This document shows positions 8,499 through 17,760 of a stretch of 64,000 nucleotides of DNA, piece after piece. Numbering within the stretch: the stretch's first letter is position 1; every line of letters begins with the position of its first letter. A program made the translations under genes and the position numbers. The notes under the pieces were generated by a model that was not told the DNA's origin, did no database searches, and saw only the letters and a program-made list of their open reading frames with translations. This DNA is from Marinobacter oulmenensis (lineage in GTDB: Bacteria; Pseudomonadota; Gammaproteobacteria; Pseudomonadales; Oleiphilaceae): NCBI RefSeq assembly GCF_014201735.1, contig NZ_JACHFE010000005.1:186001-250000 (forward strand), written 5' to 3'.

Positions 8499-9176
8499 AT
8501 GAGAGAGAATGTGGTTGTCCAGAATATTGAACGGGTGGATCCGGCCGTCATCGAAGGCCTCGCCCAGTGTGGCGTTGCCACGGTCCACGAGGCCCAGGGC
8601 CGGGTCGGGCTGCTGGCGCACTACATGCGACCGATCCAGCAGGACAAATGCGTGGCAGGCTCTGCCCTGACCATCTCCGGTGCTGCCGGTGACAACTGGA
8701 TGATGCATGTGGCCATCGAACAGGCACGCGAGGGCGACATGCTGGTGTTCGCGCCCACGTCCCCCTCCTATCACGGCTTCTTCGGCGACCTGCTGGCCAC
8801 CTCGGCCCAGGCCCGGGGCGTTGTTGGCCTGATCATCGACGGCGGCGTCCGCGACACCCGTGATCTGCGCCAGATGGACTTCCCGGTCTGGTCGAAGGCC
8901 GTATTCGCCGAAGGCACCATCAAGGAAACCCTGGGCTCGGTCAACGTGCCCATTGTCTGCGCCGACGCGCTGATCAACCCGGGCGATGTCATCGTGGCCG
9001 ACGATGACGGCGTGGTGGTGGTCCGCCGTGACCATGCCGCCGAGGTACTGGAACTGTCCCGCCAGCGCGAAGCCCGCGAGGAAGAAAAACGCGTGCGACT
9101 GGCCAACGGCGAACTGGGCCTGGATATCTACGACATGCGCCCGCGCCTGAAAGAAAAGGGGCTGAAGTATGTCTGA
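8499..9176 (+). CDS. ligK: 4-carboxy-4-hydroxy-2-oxoadipate aldolase
   Basis: The 225-residue protein is of the RraA-like class II aldolase family, with the metal and substrate loop G-D-L-L-A-T near residue 95 and the conserved G-G-V-R-D-T-R near 118. LigK splits 4-carboxy-4-hydroxy-2-oxoadipate into pyruvate and oxaloacetate, the last step of the pathway, and usually also decarboxylates oxaloacetate. It lies 15 bases after ligJ and overlaps galD by 8 bases, so all three are co-translated. Confidence 0.92.
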   Translation: MRENVVVQNIERVDPAVIEGLAQCGVATVHEAQGRVGLLAHYMRPIQQDKCVAGSALTISGAAGDNWMMHVAIEQAREGDMLVFAPTSPSYHGFFGDLLATSAQARGVVGLIIDGGVRDTRDLRQMDFPVWSKAVFAEGTIKETLGSVNVPIVCADALINPGDVIVADDDGVVVVRRDHAAEVLELSRQREAREEEKRVRLANGELGLDIYDMRPRLKEKGLKYV

Positions 9177-10233
9177 GGGCGTTCGCTGCATGTGGATGCG
9201 GGGCGGGACCTCCAAGGGGGGCTATTTCCTGGCCTCTGACCTGCCTGCGGACACCGCCGAGCGGGACGCCTTCCTGTTGCGGGTCATGGGTTCCCCCGAC
9301 CCGCGACAGATTGACGGCATGGGCGGCGCCGACCCACTGACCTCCAAGGTCGCCGTGGTCAACGCCTCGGACCGGGACGACGCCGATGTGGAGTACCTGT
9401 TCCTGCAGGTCTTTGTAGATCAGGCCATCGTCACCGACGCCCAGAACTGCGGCAACATCCTGGCCGGCGTGGGCCCCTTCGCCATTGAGCGCGGGCTGGT
9501 GCCGGCAGACAGCGACGAAACCGACGTCCGTATTTTCATGCGCAATACCGGGCAGATCGCCACCGCCCGTATCGCCACGCCCGGCGGACAGGTCAGTTAC
9601 GTGGGCGAGGCCCGCATCGACGGGGTGCCGGGCAGCGCTGCCGCTGTTCCCATTACCTTCGAGGACACCGCCGGCTCCAGCTGCGGGGCTCTTCTGCCCA
9701 CCGGCAATGCCGTGGATGTGATTGACGGCATCGAGGTCACCCTGATCGACAATGGCATGCCGGTGGTGGTGATGCGCGCCGGGGACATGGGCATCACCGG
9801 CACGGAAACCCGCGAAGAACTGGAAGCCAACACCGCACTGCGGGAAAAACTGGAAGCCATTCGCCTGAAGGCCGGCCCGATGATGAACCTGGGGGACGTG
9901 TCCGCCAAGTCAGTGCCCAAGATGTCCATGGTCAGTCCGGCGCATGATGGCGGCGCATTATCCACAAGAACCTTTATTCCCCACCGCTGCCACGCCTCAA
10001 TCGGCGTACTGGGCGCGGTCAGTGTCGCCACCGCTGCAGTGCTGGAAGGCTCACCCGCCCATGCCGTAGCGATTCTGCCCGACGGCGCCCGCAAGACCCT
10101 CTCGGTGGAACATCCCATTGGCGAAATGAGCGTCATTCTTGAGGTGGACAACACCGGAGACGTGGCCTCTGCGGCAATATTACGCACTGCCCGCAAGCTG
10201 TTTGATGGCACTGTTTTTACACAAGAGAATTAA
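9169..10233 (+). CDS. galD: 4-oxalomesaconate tautomerase (PrpF family)
   Basis: The 354-residue protein belongs to the PrpF/GalD family and opens with [11 protein letters not shown], the family signature holding a catalytic cysteine and lysine. A second conserved region, D-A-Q-N-C-G-N-I, lies near residue 90. GalD interconverts the keto and enol forms of 4-oxalomesaconate and so links the dicarboxylate branch, or the gallate branch, to the hydratase. The operon position between ligK (8-bp overlap) and ligI supports this over a methylaconitate isomerase. Confidence 0.9.
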   Translation: MSEGVRCMWMRGGTSKGGYFLASDLPADTAERDAFLLRVMGSPDPRQIDGMGGADPLTSKVAVVNASDRDDADVEYLFLQVFVDQAIVTDAQNCGNILAGVGPFAIERGLVPADSDETDVRIFMRNTGQIATARIATPGGQVSYVGEARIDGVPGSAAAVPITFEDTAGSSCGALLPTGNAVDVIDGIEVTLIDNGMPVVVMRAGDMGITGTETREELEANTALREKLEAIRLKAGPMMNLGDVSAKSVPKMSMVSPAHDGGALSTRTFIPHRCHASIGVLGAVSVATAAVLEGSPAHAVAILPDGARKTLSVEHPIGEMSVILEVDNTGDVASAAILRTARKLFDGTVFTQEN

Positions 10234-10249
10234 CAACAGGTACCGAAAG

Positions 10250-11122
10250 ATGATGGACCCAGACTACCTTCCGTTCCACTCAAGCCCCAGCAAGCCCGAA
10301 TTCCGGGCACCGGCTGGCGCCGTGGATGCCCATTGTCACGTGTTCGGTCCGGCTGACCGCTTTCCCTATCACCCAAAACGCAAGTACACGCCCTGTGATG
10401 CGCCCAAGGAAAAGCTGTTCGAGCTACGCGATTACCTGGGATTCGAACGCAACGTGATTGTTCAGGCGTCCTGCCATGGCACCGATAACGCAGCCCTGGT
10501 GGATGCCCTGAACACTGCCGGAGAGCGCGCCCGGGGTGTCGCCGTGGTTGACCCGGCCATTACCGAAGACGAACTGCGGCGCATGGACGAAGCCGGTGTC
10601 CGTGCCGTGCGCTTCAACTTTGTCAAACGCCTGGTGGACACCACCCCGCGGGAGGTCTTCGTCTCCATTGCTGAGAAAATCCGCCCGCTGGGCTGGCACA
10701 TCGTGGTTTACTTCGAAGCCCCCGACCTCGAAGAACTGACGCCCTTCCTGAACGAACTGGACACCACCATCGTGGTCGACCACATGGGCCGGCCGGATGT
10801 CAGCAAAGGCGTGGACCATCCGGATTTCCAGCGCTTCATCGACCTGATGAAGAACAACGAGCGGATATGGACCAAAGTGTCCTGCCCGGAACGCCTGACC
10901 CAGACCCCGCCGGACTATTCAGACGTTGTGCCTTTCGCCCGCACGCTGGTGGAAACCTACCCGGACCGGGTGCTCTGGGGCACCGACTGGCCACACCCGA
11001 ACATGAAATCCCATGTACCTGACGACGGCAAACTCGTGGACGTGATCCCGCAGATCGCCCCCACACCCGAACTACAGAAAAAGCTGCTGGTGGACAACCC
11101 CATGCGGCTCTACTGGTCCTGA
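10250..11122 (+). CDS. ligI: 2-pyrone-4,6-dicarboxylate lactonase
   Basis: The 290-residue amidohydrolase-family protein carries V-D-A-H-C-H-V-F-G near residue 25, V-D-H-M-G-R near 175 and W-G-T-D-W-P-H-P near 247, as in LigI. It hydrolyses the pyrone made by LigC to 4-oxalomesaconate. The frame is open upstream to 10139 but that part overlaps galD. The ATG-ATG at 10250 lies 16 bases after the galD stop with a CAGG site, so it is the likely start. It is followed by ligA after 30 bases. Confidence 0.93.
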   Translation: MMDPDYLPFHSSPSKPEFRAPAGAVDAHCHVFGPADRFPYHPKRKYTPCDAPKEKLFELRDYLGFERNVIVQASCHGTDNAALVDALNTAGERARGVAVVDPAITEDELRRMDEAGVRAVRFNFVKRLVDTTPREVFVSIAEKIRPLGWHIVVYFEAPDLEELTPFLNELDTTIVVDHMGRPDVSKGVDHPDFQRFIDLMKNNERIWTKVSCPERLTQTPPDYSDVVPFARTLVETYPDRVLWGTDWPHPNMKSHVPDDGKLVDVIPQIAPTPELQKKLLVDNPMRLYWS

Positions 11123-11152
11123 TGCCAAGGACTTGAGAAAGGAGAGATCCCA

Positions 11153-11515
11153 ATGACAGATGACAAAAACAAAACCTGGGGCACCATCAAATTTGATGGA
11201 CCAATGGCCACCAAGGGCTACGCGCTGAACAAGATGTGTTACTCGTTCAACAACGCCGAAGCCCGTGAGGAGTTCAAGCAGGACGAAGCCGCCTACTGCG
11301 ACAAGTTCGGCCTGACTCCCGAACAGAAGGAAGCGGTCATCAATCGCGACATTCTGGCCATGGAGCGTGAAGGCGGAAGCATCTATTACCTCGCCAAGTT
11401 CGCCGGCCTGCTCGGGTTGAATGTGCAGGACGTGGGTGGCCTTCAGACCGGCCGCACCACGGAAGAATTTCAGGCATACCTGGATAGCCAGGGGAGAGGT
11501 AAGAACAATGGCTAA
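11153..11515 (+). CDS. ligA: Protocatechuate 4,5-dioxygenase alpha subunit
   Basis: The 120-residue protein has the compact LigA helical fold: K-G-Y-A-L-N-K-M-C-Y near residue 22 and a G-G-S-I-Y-Y-L-A-K region near 73. It caps the active site of the beta subunit in the ring-opening enzyme. A strong AAAGGAGAG site precedes the start. Its stop overlaps the ligB start by 8 bases, consistent with equimolar subunit synthesis. Confidence 0.95.
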   Translation: MTDDKNKTWGTIKFDGPMATKGYALNKMCYSFNNAEAREEFKQDEAAYCDKFGLTPEQKEAVINRDILAMEREGGSIYYLAKFAGLLGLNVQDVGGLQTGRTTEEFQAYLDSQGRGKNNG

Positions 11516-12347
11516 AATCATCGGCGGCATCACCACATCACACATCCCGGCCATCGGCATCGCCATGGACCGTGGTCTGGAGGACACCCCTTACTGGAAG
11601 GATTTCTTTGCCGGCTATCCCCCGATCCGGGAGTGGTTGGGGGAACAGAAACCGGACATTGCCATCGTGTTCTATAACGACCACGGCCTGGAAATGTTCC
11701 TCGACAAGAAACCCACCTTCGCCATCGGCTGCGCACCCAGCTACGACAATGCCGACGAAGGCTGGGGCATCGCCACCATTCCGCCGGTCACCGGCGAAAC
11801 CGAGCTGTCCTGGCACATCGTCAATGAGCTGATCGAACACGACTTCGATCCCACCGTCTGCCAGGACATCAAGGTGGATCACGGCCTGACCGTGCCCCTG
11901 TCCCTGATGTATCCGGGCCATAACTACCAGCACATGAAGGTCATCCCGGTGTGCATCAACTGCGAACGCCACCCCATGCCCAAGCCGTCCCGCTGCTACG
12001 CACTGGGCCAGGCCATCGGCAAGGCGGTGGAGTCCTTCGACAGCGACCAGAAAGTAGTGGTCTTCGGCACCGGTGGGCTGTCCCACCAGCTCGACGGCGA
12101 GCGCGCCGGCATTATCAATGCCGACTTCGATGAAGAGTGCATGAACAAACTGGTGTCCGACCCCGAGGCGCTGACCCGATACAGCAATGACGAACTGGTC
12201 GAAATCGCCGGTGCCCAGGGCGTCGAGCTCAACATGTGGCTGGCCATGCGTGGCTGCATGCTGGGCAAGGTGCGGGAAGTTCATCGCAACTACGTCGCGC
12301 CCATCTCCAATACCGGTGCCGGCACCCAGCTTCTGCTCAACGAGTAA
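11508..12347 (+). CDS. ligB: Protocatechuate 4,5-dioxygenase beta subunit
   Basis: The 279-residue catalytic subunit shows the class III extradiol dioxygenase ligands: His12 in T-S-H-I-P, His59 in Y-N-D-H-G and the Glu of G-V-E-L-N-M-W near residue 240, with the catalytic His in G-L-S-H-Q-L-D-G. It opens protocatechuate between C4 and C5 using Fe(II) and O2. The start at 11508 was chosen because it gives the family's M-A-K-I-I-G-G opening and has a GGGGAGAGG site. It completes the operon before a 179-bp gap. Confidence 0.96.
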   Translation: MAKIIGGITTSHIPAIGIAMDRGLEDTPYWKDFFAGYPPIREWLGEQKPDIAIVFYNDHGLEMFLDKKPTFAIGCAPSYDNADEGWGIATIPPVTGETELSWHIVNELIEHDFDPTVCQDIKVDHGLTVPLSLMYPGHNYQHMKVIPVCINCERHPMPKPSRCYALGQAIGKAVESFDSDQKVVVFGTGGLSHQLDGERAGIINADFDEECMNKLVSDPEALTRYSNDELVEIAGAQGVELNMWLAMRGCMLGKVREVHRNYVAPISNTGAGTQLLLNE

Positions 12348-12350
12348 TGA

Positions 12351-12377
12351 CCGGGCGCCGCTGCGGCGGCGCCGGCC
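12351..12377 (+). terminator. GC-rich stem-loop after ligB
   Basis: A stem of GCGCCGC and GCGGCGC around a TGCG loop begins 4 bases after the ligB stop. It lacks a long T-run (CCTTACC follows), so it may attenuate transcription or protect the lig mRNA 3' end rather than terminate fully. The porin gene follows at 12527. Confidence 0.35.
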
Positions 12378-12526
12378 TTACCTATCGCAAACCCGACAAC
12401 ACAAATGGGAGGTTGTGCACAGAACCCGATTATCGATCTGCTATCGACCCTATCAGTCTTATTTCAATTAAAACAATACGTTAAAAGCTTCCTGTCTAGA
12501 ACGACAACAATAGAGGAAAGGCACTC

Positions 12527-13651
12527 ATGATGCTCAAGAACAAATTGGCACTGGCTATCATCGCTGTCGGAATCTCCACCCAGGCCGCCGCCGTGGAAAT
12601 CGGCGAATTCAATGGCACCCAACTCAGCATCGGCGGTTACGTCAAAGCCGAAGGTATCGTCGATATGCCGGACGACGGCGACCAGGACTTCGAAGGGTCC
12701 ATGCGCCAGACCCGGCTGAACGTCTCCGCCAAACGGAAAATCCAGGGACACAACGTCAAGGCTTTTGTCGAAGGCGACTTCTGGGACAACAACATGACCG
12801 ACAGCGACAGCACCTATGCGCTGCGTCTGCGTCATGCCTACATTGGCGTCGACAATTTCACCATCGGCCAGACCTGGAACGGCCAGTTCTTCGCCAATGC
12901 CCCTTTCGATGTGGAAATGGTGAACTTCTGGGGCCTGGGTACCGGCACCATTGCCGGTAACGGCGCCGTGGTCCGTCCGGACCTGGGTATTCACTACACC
13001 CTTGGCGGCCTGCGCCTGACCCTGCAGGATCCGGTCTATGACCAGGCGGGTTTCCCGGACATGGTCGCGGCCTATACCTACCGCACCGGCGGCCACGCTT
13101 TCAACCTGGCCGTAACCGGCCGTGAAGTGGGCGTCGACGATGCCCTGGGCAACGGTGGCGACGACACCGAATTCGGTGCCGCCATCTCGGCAGCCGCCAA
13201 ATTGCAGTTTGCCGACACCACCCTCGCCTTCAGCGCCTTCACCGGCGAAGGTGCCGGTGTCTACGCCGGCTGGGGCTATAATGGCGCCTACGGCCCGAAT
13301 CAGGAAACCGACGTCAACTCCGAGACCGGTGACCTGATCAAGACCACCGGTTTCTCCGCTGGCGTTACCCAGAAATTCATGGATAACCTGCGCGGCACCA
13401 TCCGTTACGGACAGGTGGAATCGGATGAAATCAACACTGGCGCCGGCATTGGCCCGCAGCCGGTGGACGATACCCTGAAGATGGTCAACGTGAACCTGAT
13501 CTACACCTACCTGCCGGGGCTGGATCTGGGCATCGAGTGGCGTGACCAGAACGCCGGCACGCGAGTGGCCGGAGGCCCCAACGACCCGGCCTCAAGCTCC
13601 ATGCGCCCGAAAGGCCAGCAGGTCGAGCTGTTTGCCAAGTACAGCTTCTGA
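12527..13651 (+). CDS. DcaP-like outer-membrane porin
   Basis: The 374-residue protein has a signal peptide (M-M-L-K-N-K, hydrophobic core, cleavage after Q-A-A-A-V or nearby) followed by a beta-rich sequence. The L-S-I-G-G-Y-V-K opening, R-Q-T-R-L-N and R-L-R-H-A-Y stretches and a terminal K-Y-S-F with C-terminal Phe fit a DcaP-type trimeric porin, a family linked to dicarboxylate and aromatic acid entry. An AGAGGAAAGG site precedes the start. The position after ligB suggests uptake of protocatechuate-type acids. The 179 bp upstream leave room for its own promoter. Confidence 0.85.
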   Translation: MMLKNKLALAIIAVGISTQAAAVEIGEFNGTQLSIGGYVKAEGIVDMPDDGDQDFEGSMRQTRLNVSAKRKIQGHNVKAFVEGDFWDNNMTDSDSTYALRLRHAYIGVDNFTIGQTWNGQFFANAPFDVEMVNFWGLGTGTIAGNGAVVRPDLGIHYTLGGLRLTLQDPVYDQAGFPDMVAAYTYRTGGHAFNLAVTGREVGVDDALGNGGDDTEFGAAISAAAKLQFADTTLAFSAFTGEGAGVYAGWGYNGAYGPNQETDVNSETGDLIKTTGFSAGVTQKFMDNLRGTIRYGQVESDEINTGAGIGPQPVDDTLKMVNVNLIYTYLPGLDLGIEWRDQNAGTRVAGGPNDPASSSMRPKGQQVELFAKYSF

Positions 13652-13673
13652 TCCTGCCGGGTTCAGTGACCAG

Positions 13674-13703
13674 GGCCGTGCTCTATGCACGGCCTTTTTG
13701 TTT
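13674..13703 (+). terminator. Rho-independent terminator after the porin
   Basis: A perfect 8-bp stem, GGCCGTGC and GCACGGCC around TCTAT, is followed at once by TTTTTG and a further T-rich stretch. It closes the lig-porin transcription unit. Confidence 0.88.
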
Positions 13704-13750
13704 GTGTTCAATGGCAGACATCCCCTGCCCTATCAGACAAGGAGCTTTTC

Positions 13751-14446
13751 ATGGCAAGCCAGTGGATTGATATCGCGGATTCCGGTGATCGCCGTTTCAC
13801 CGGCCATCTGACCCTCCCCCCTGCAGGAACCGGCCCCGGCCTTGTCCTGCTCCAGGAAATCTGGGGCGTGAATCACCACATCCGGGCCGTGGCCGAGCAG
13901 TATGCCCTGGCTGGCTTTGTGGTGCTGGCCCCCGACGTGTTCTGGCGCCAGGAACATCAGGTGGACCTGGATTACGATGAGCCGGGCATTGCCAGGGCGA
14001 AGGAACTGAGGGCCGGACTGGATGATGCCCGGGCCGGGGATGACGCCTGTCAGGCGACCAGAGTGCTGCGGGAACGCCCGGAAATTCAGGGGCCGGTCGC
14101 TGCGGTCGGTTACTGCCTCGGTGGTCAGCTTGCCTACCGTGCGGCCGCCGGCCAGGCGGTGGATGCGGCCGTGTCCTTTTACGGGGGCGGTATTGCCGCG
14201 AATCTGGAGCTGGCAGCGCAGGTACAGGTTCCGATGCTGTTCCATCACGCCGGCCGGGACAAAATGATTCCTCCGGAGGACGTTGACCGGATCCGCCGCG
14301 CTTTCGGGGGTCACGATCAGGCGGTATTCTGCGACTATCCCGAATCCGATCACGGGTTCAGTTGCTGGGGCCGGCCGGCCTACGACCAGCGGGCCGCAGC
14401 ACTGGCCCATGGCCGGTCACTCACCTTCCTGGCCGGGCAGCTCTAG
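13751..14446 (+). CDS. Dienelactone hydrolase family protein
   Basis: The 231-residue alpha/beta hydrolase has the Cys-Asp-His triad of dienelactone hydrolases: G-Y-C-L-G-G near residue 120, the Asp of H-A-G-R-D-K near 172 and D-H-G-F near 203. The start at 13751 has an AAGGAG site; the upstream open frame covers the terminator. Classic family members open dienelactones from chlorocatechols, but many accept other esters or lactones. It sits alone between the porin terminator and a convergent MFS gene, with which it shares a CTAG stop. Confidence 0.85.
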   Translation: MASQWIDIADSGDRRFTGHLTLPPAGTGPGLVLLQEIWGVNHHIRAVAEQYALAGFVVLAPDVFWRQEHQVDLDYDEPGIARAKELRAGLDDARAGDDACQATRVLRERPEIQGPVAAVGYCLGGQLAYRAAAGQAVDAAVSFYGGGIAANLELAAQVQVPMLFHHAGRDKMIPPEDVDRIRRAFGGHDQAVFCDYPESDHGFSCWGRPAYDQRAAALAHGRSLTFLAGQL

Positions 14447-15669
14447 TCGTCAACGGTCAGGTCCCGGCCCAGTCCGGCCCAACGGGCCCACAGGCCGAAG
14501 AACAGCAACAGCACCGCAGAACAAAGGGCAAAGGCAACGGGGAACCCCCAGAGTTCCGCGCTGAGCCCCATCACCAGCGGTGCCACCGCCTGGGCCAGGC
14601 GGTTGCCCATCAACCGCAGGGCCAGGCTCGGTGCCCGCTGAGCCGTGTCGACGCTTTCCGACAGGATCACCATCGACAGGGGCTGGGACAGACCGCCGGC
14701 AACGCCCATCGCAATGGCCAGCACCGCCAGAAACAGTACCTGATCCCCGGCCAGGCCGGTCAGCATCAGCGATACGGTCACGCACAGTGCCGCAAACTGG
14801 ATGGTGCGGGTGCGCCCGCCCAGCCAGTCAATCACCCGGGACATAACCAGCCGCACCAGCATCGAGGTCAGCGCCCGCAAGCTGATCAGAACCCCCACCA
14901 TCGCGGCGCTGATGGCCAGGCCTTCCAGGTACACCGGCATGAAGCCGGAATGCACGCTCATAACGAACAAGGCCACACTCGCTATGACCATCGACAGTTG
15001 CAGTCCCCGGTTCTGTCGCAACAGGCGCCACTGGGCCCGATAGCCGGACGTTGACTTGCCGGCGGGCGTGCCCTGATTGGCGAGCGGTGACAGCCCGAAC
15101 GCGGAAGCGGCGGAAATCAGCGGGAACACCATGATGGCGACGAAGGAGTGGCTGATCGAGTGGTGGTCGATCAGGTACCCCGCCAGCAGGGGGCCGAGCA
15201 GTTGGCCCCCCGACATGCCGGTGGTATACCAGCCGAAATACCGCTCCAGCGCCTTACCCTTGCCCAGCCCGGAGATCAGCGCCTGGGCGGCGATGATCAG
15301 AACCATGTTGGACATGCCGGCGATCATCTGGGTGATCAGCAAGCCCGCCAGGTTCGGCATCAGCAGTGAAAACACCGGGCCGGCAGCCATGCCCAGGCCT
15401 CCTGCGATGATGGTTTTCTTGGCCCCGATGCGCCCGACGTACCCGCCCATGGGAATGGCCAGTATCAGCGGCAGTATGTAGGGAGCGGAAACCACCAGGC
15501 CGATCACCGACGGCCCGATATTCAGTTCCAGGGCTTTGAGGGGCACGGTGAGCATGAGCATGGTGTTGGCCAGCATGGCCAGGGTCAGCGCCCAGGTAAC
15601 CACCATCAGATCCCGCAAAGCACCGGGACGGGCGGTAGTGTCCGGATCAGTAGGTGTGTCAGTCGACAT
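14443..15669 (-). CDS. MFS transporter
   Basis: The 408-residue protein has about 12 predicted membrane segments and a motif-A-like loop (G-G-Y-V-G-R-I-G-A-K-K) between the second and third. The family suggests a proton-coupled importer or exporter; the substrate is unknown. It is the last minus-strand gene after the feruloyl-CoA synthetase operon but is separated from it by a terminator, so it is probably transcribed on its own. Its stop overlaps that of the convergent hydrolase gene. Confidence 0.88.
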   Translation of the reverse strand: MSTDTPTDPDTTARPGALRDLMVVTWALTLAMLANTMLMLTVPLKALELNIGPSVIGLVVSAPYILPLILAIPMGGYVGRIGAKKTIIAGGLGMAAGPVFSLLMPNLAGLLITQMIAGMSNMVLIIAAQALISGLGKGKALERYFGWYTTGMSGGQLLGPLLAGYLIDHHSISHSFVAIMVFPLISAASAFGLSPLANQGTPAGKSTSGYRAQWRLLRQNRGLQLSMVIASVALFVMSVHSGFMPVYLEGLAISAAMVGVLISLRALTSMLVRLVMSRVIDWLGGRTRTIQFAALCVTVSLMLTGLAGDQVLFLAVLAIAMGVAGGLSQPLSMVILSESVDTAQRAPSLALRLMGNRLAQAVAPLVMGLSAELWGFPVAFALCSAVLLLFFGLWARWAGLGRDLTVDD

Positions 15670-15693
15670 GAAAGCGTTTCAGGGAAGTCGTGA

Positions 15694-15722
15694 AAAAGGG
15701 CGCTGGCAGACACTGCCAGCGC
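15694..15722 (-). terminator. Rho-independent terminator after feruloyl-CoA synthetase
   Basis: On the minus strand a perfect 10-bp stem GCGCTGGCAG / CTGCCAGCGC around TGT is followed by CCTTTTTCA. It lies between the fcs stop (15813) and the MFS start (15669) and should end the hydroxycinnamate operon. Confidence 0.85.
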
Positions 15723-15812
15723 AAAGGGCCAGTATACCGTATGAAGGGGTGTTGATGGCCCACGGAGAGTCGAACGAACCGTTCAGGAAGACAGAGGGTA
15801 CCGGGGACGTGA

Positions 15813-17672
15813 TCAGCCGGCCCCGGGGAGAGCGAAAGTATCCTCGTCCGGTTGGGTGGAATAGAGCCTGTCGACCAGCCCGGCCCGGTTTTCCAGCACC
15901 GCGCGCTGGTTGATACTGCCCTTGTCGGTGATTTCGTGACGGTCGATGTCCGGTGGATCGGTCAGCAGCAGCATCCGTTTCACCTCGGTGGAGCTGCCGG
16001 TTGCATGCTCCGCCATGGCTTCGAGTTTCTGCTGGAACACCTCCCGCAGGTGCGGATGCCGGGCCAGCTCAAGGTTATCCCTGTCGCTGCCTGCCGGCAC
16101 CAGTTCCCGGCAGTGCTGCCAATCCGGAAACACCAGAGCCCCGACATAGCTTTTGTTGTGCCCGGTGATCACCACATCCTGCACATAGGGCGCAAAGAAA
16201 TGGATCACGTGCGCTCTGAGGGTGCCGGCGCTGACCCAGGTCCCGGTGTCCAGTTTGAAGTCTTCGGAGACCCGGCCATCAAATCGGAAACCGCGCTCGG
16301 GCCGGTCCGGATCCAGATACTTGAAAGCATCCCCCAGGCAGTAATAGCCCTCGTCATCATACGCCTTGGCGGTCAGTTCCGGCGCCCGCCAGTAGCCCGG
16401 CATGATCGTCGGCGCCTTGATCCGGGCCTCGAGTTTGCCGCCATTGGGGACCAGCTTGATGGCCACCCCGGGAGCCGGCACGCCAATGACACCGGAGGCG
16501 CATTCCTCAATGGAGGCAAAGAGCGCCGCCGGTGCGGTTTCCGTCGAACCCAGACCGGTAAGCATGGGAACCTTCTTGCCGGTGTACTGGATGGCCAGTT
16601 CATCCAGCGCATCCCAGATATGCTGCGACAGACCGGCGGCGGCAAAGTAGGTCAGCTTCAGCCGGGAAAAGAAGGATCGGGCGATGTCGGGATGTTCCTG
16701 CAGTTTCTTGACCAGCAGCTCAAAGCCCTTGGGCACATTGAAGTACACCGTCGGCGCCACTTCCCGGAGGTTATTCAGGGTGATGCCAATGGCGCTTTCG
16801 GTAGGCTTGCCACCGTCGATGTAAAGGGTGCCCCCGTTATACAGGGCAATACCGGCGTTATGGTTACCGCCGAAGGTATGGTTCCAGGGCAGCCAGTCGA
16901 GCATCACCGGCGGCTCTTCCTTCAGGAAGGCCATCACCGAATTGATCATCACCTGGTTGGCGCACAGCATGCCCTGTGTATTGATCACCGCCTTGGGCAA
17001 TCCGGTGGAGCCGGAGGTAAACAGAAACTTGGCAATGGTCTCGCCATCAACCTGGTCATTGGCTGCATCCACGGCCTCGGTATCGGCTGCCTCCAACAGA
17101 TCGGCAAACGGTGTGACCCGATTCCGGCAGTCGTCCAGGGCATGATCGGAATTGATGGCCACCACCTGGGTTTCCGGCGCAACGGCATCGATGGCATCCC
17201 GATAGGGCCCCAGGTTATCCACAAAGATCAGACCGGGGGTGATCGTCTCGAACACATGCCGCAGCTTGCCGAAGTCGGTTGAAATCAGCGAGTAGGCGGT
17301 TGAGATCGGGGAATAGGGCACACCGATGTACATGGCGCCAAGAGCCATCAACAGGTGCTCCGTACTGTTACCGGACAGGATCGCCACCGGCCGTTCGGCA
17401 CTGAGGTCCTGGGTCAGCAGCCAGGATGCGATGGCACGCACTTTTTTCAGAGCCTGGGCATAGGTCAGTTTCTGCCAGTGCTCGTCTGAGGCCCGTTGGG
17501 CCAGAAACACGCGGTCCGGGGCCTGCTCGGCGAATAATTCCAGTCGGTCTGTCAGCGTACGGGCGTAGGCATCCAGGCCGGTATCGCAACGAACCACCTG
17601 GCTGCCGTCGTTACGGTATTCGACGTCGACCGAGTGACTCACCACGTTCACCGGGTGAAAATCGGATAACAT
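15813..17672 (-). CDS. fcs: Feruloyl-CoA synthetase
   Basis: The 619-residue protein is an ANL-family adenylating enzyme, with the P-loop-like L-F-T-S-G-S-T-G-L-P-K near residue 210, G-L-G-S-T-E-T-A near 370 and a W-R-A-P-E region near 425. It activates ferulate, p-coumarate or related acids to CoA esters with ATP. The length is in the range of this subgroup. An AAGGAG site precedes the ATG. It is last of four genes (ech, SDR, acd, fcs) on the minus strand, which defines a side-chain catabolic operon. Confidence 0.88.
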   Translation of the reverse strand: MLSDFHPVNVVSHSVDVEYRNDGSQVVRCDTGLDAYARTLTDRLELFAEQAPDRVFLAQRASDEHWQKLTYAQALKKVRAIASWLLTQDLSAERPVAILSGNSTEHLLMALGAMYIGVPYSPISTAYSLISTDFGKLRHVFETITPGLIFVDNLGPYRDAIDAVAPETQVVAINSDHALDDCRNRVTPFADLLEAADTEAVDAANDQVDGETIAKFLFTSGSTGLPKAVINTQGMLCANQVMINSVMAFLKEEPPVMLDWLPWNHTFGGNHNAGIALYNGGTLYIDGGKPTESAIGITLNNLREVAPTVYFNVPKGFELLVKKLQEHPDIARSFFSRLKLTYFAAAGLSQHIWDALDELAIQYTGKKVPMLTGLGSTETAPAALFASIEECASGVIGVPAPGVAIKLVPNGGKLEARIKAPTIMPGYWRAPELTAKAYDDEGYYCLGDAFKYLDPDRPERGFRFDGRVSEDFKLDTGTWVSAGTLRAHVIHFFAPYVQDVVITGHNKSYVGALVFPDWQHCRELVPAGSDRDNLELARHPHLREVFQQKLEAMAEHATGSSTEVKRMLLLTDPPDIDRHEITDKGSINQRAVLENRAGLVDRLYSTQPDEDTFALPGAG

Positions 17673-17760
17673 GTTGGCTTCTCCTTGGCGCTCCGTTGTT
17701 GGTTTTGTGGGCGCGCAATGTCAGTATTTTCTTTGTTTTTGGGGTGAGCAGCCAGGGCGC

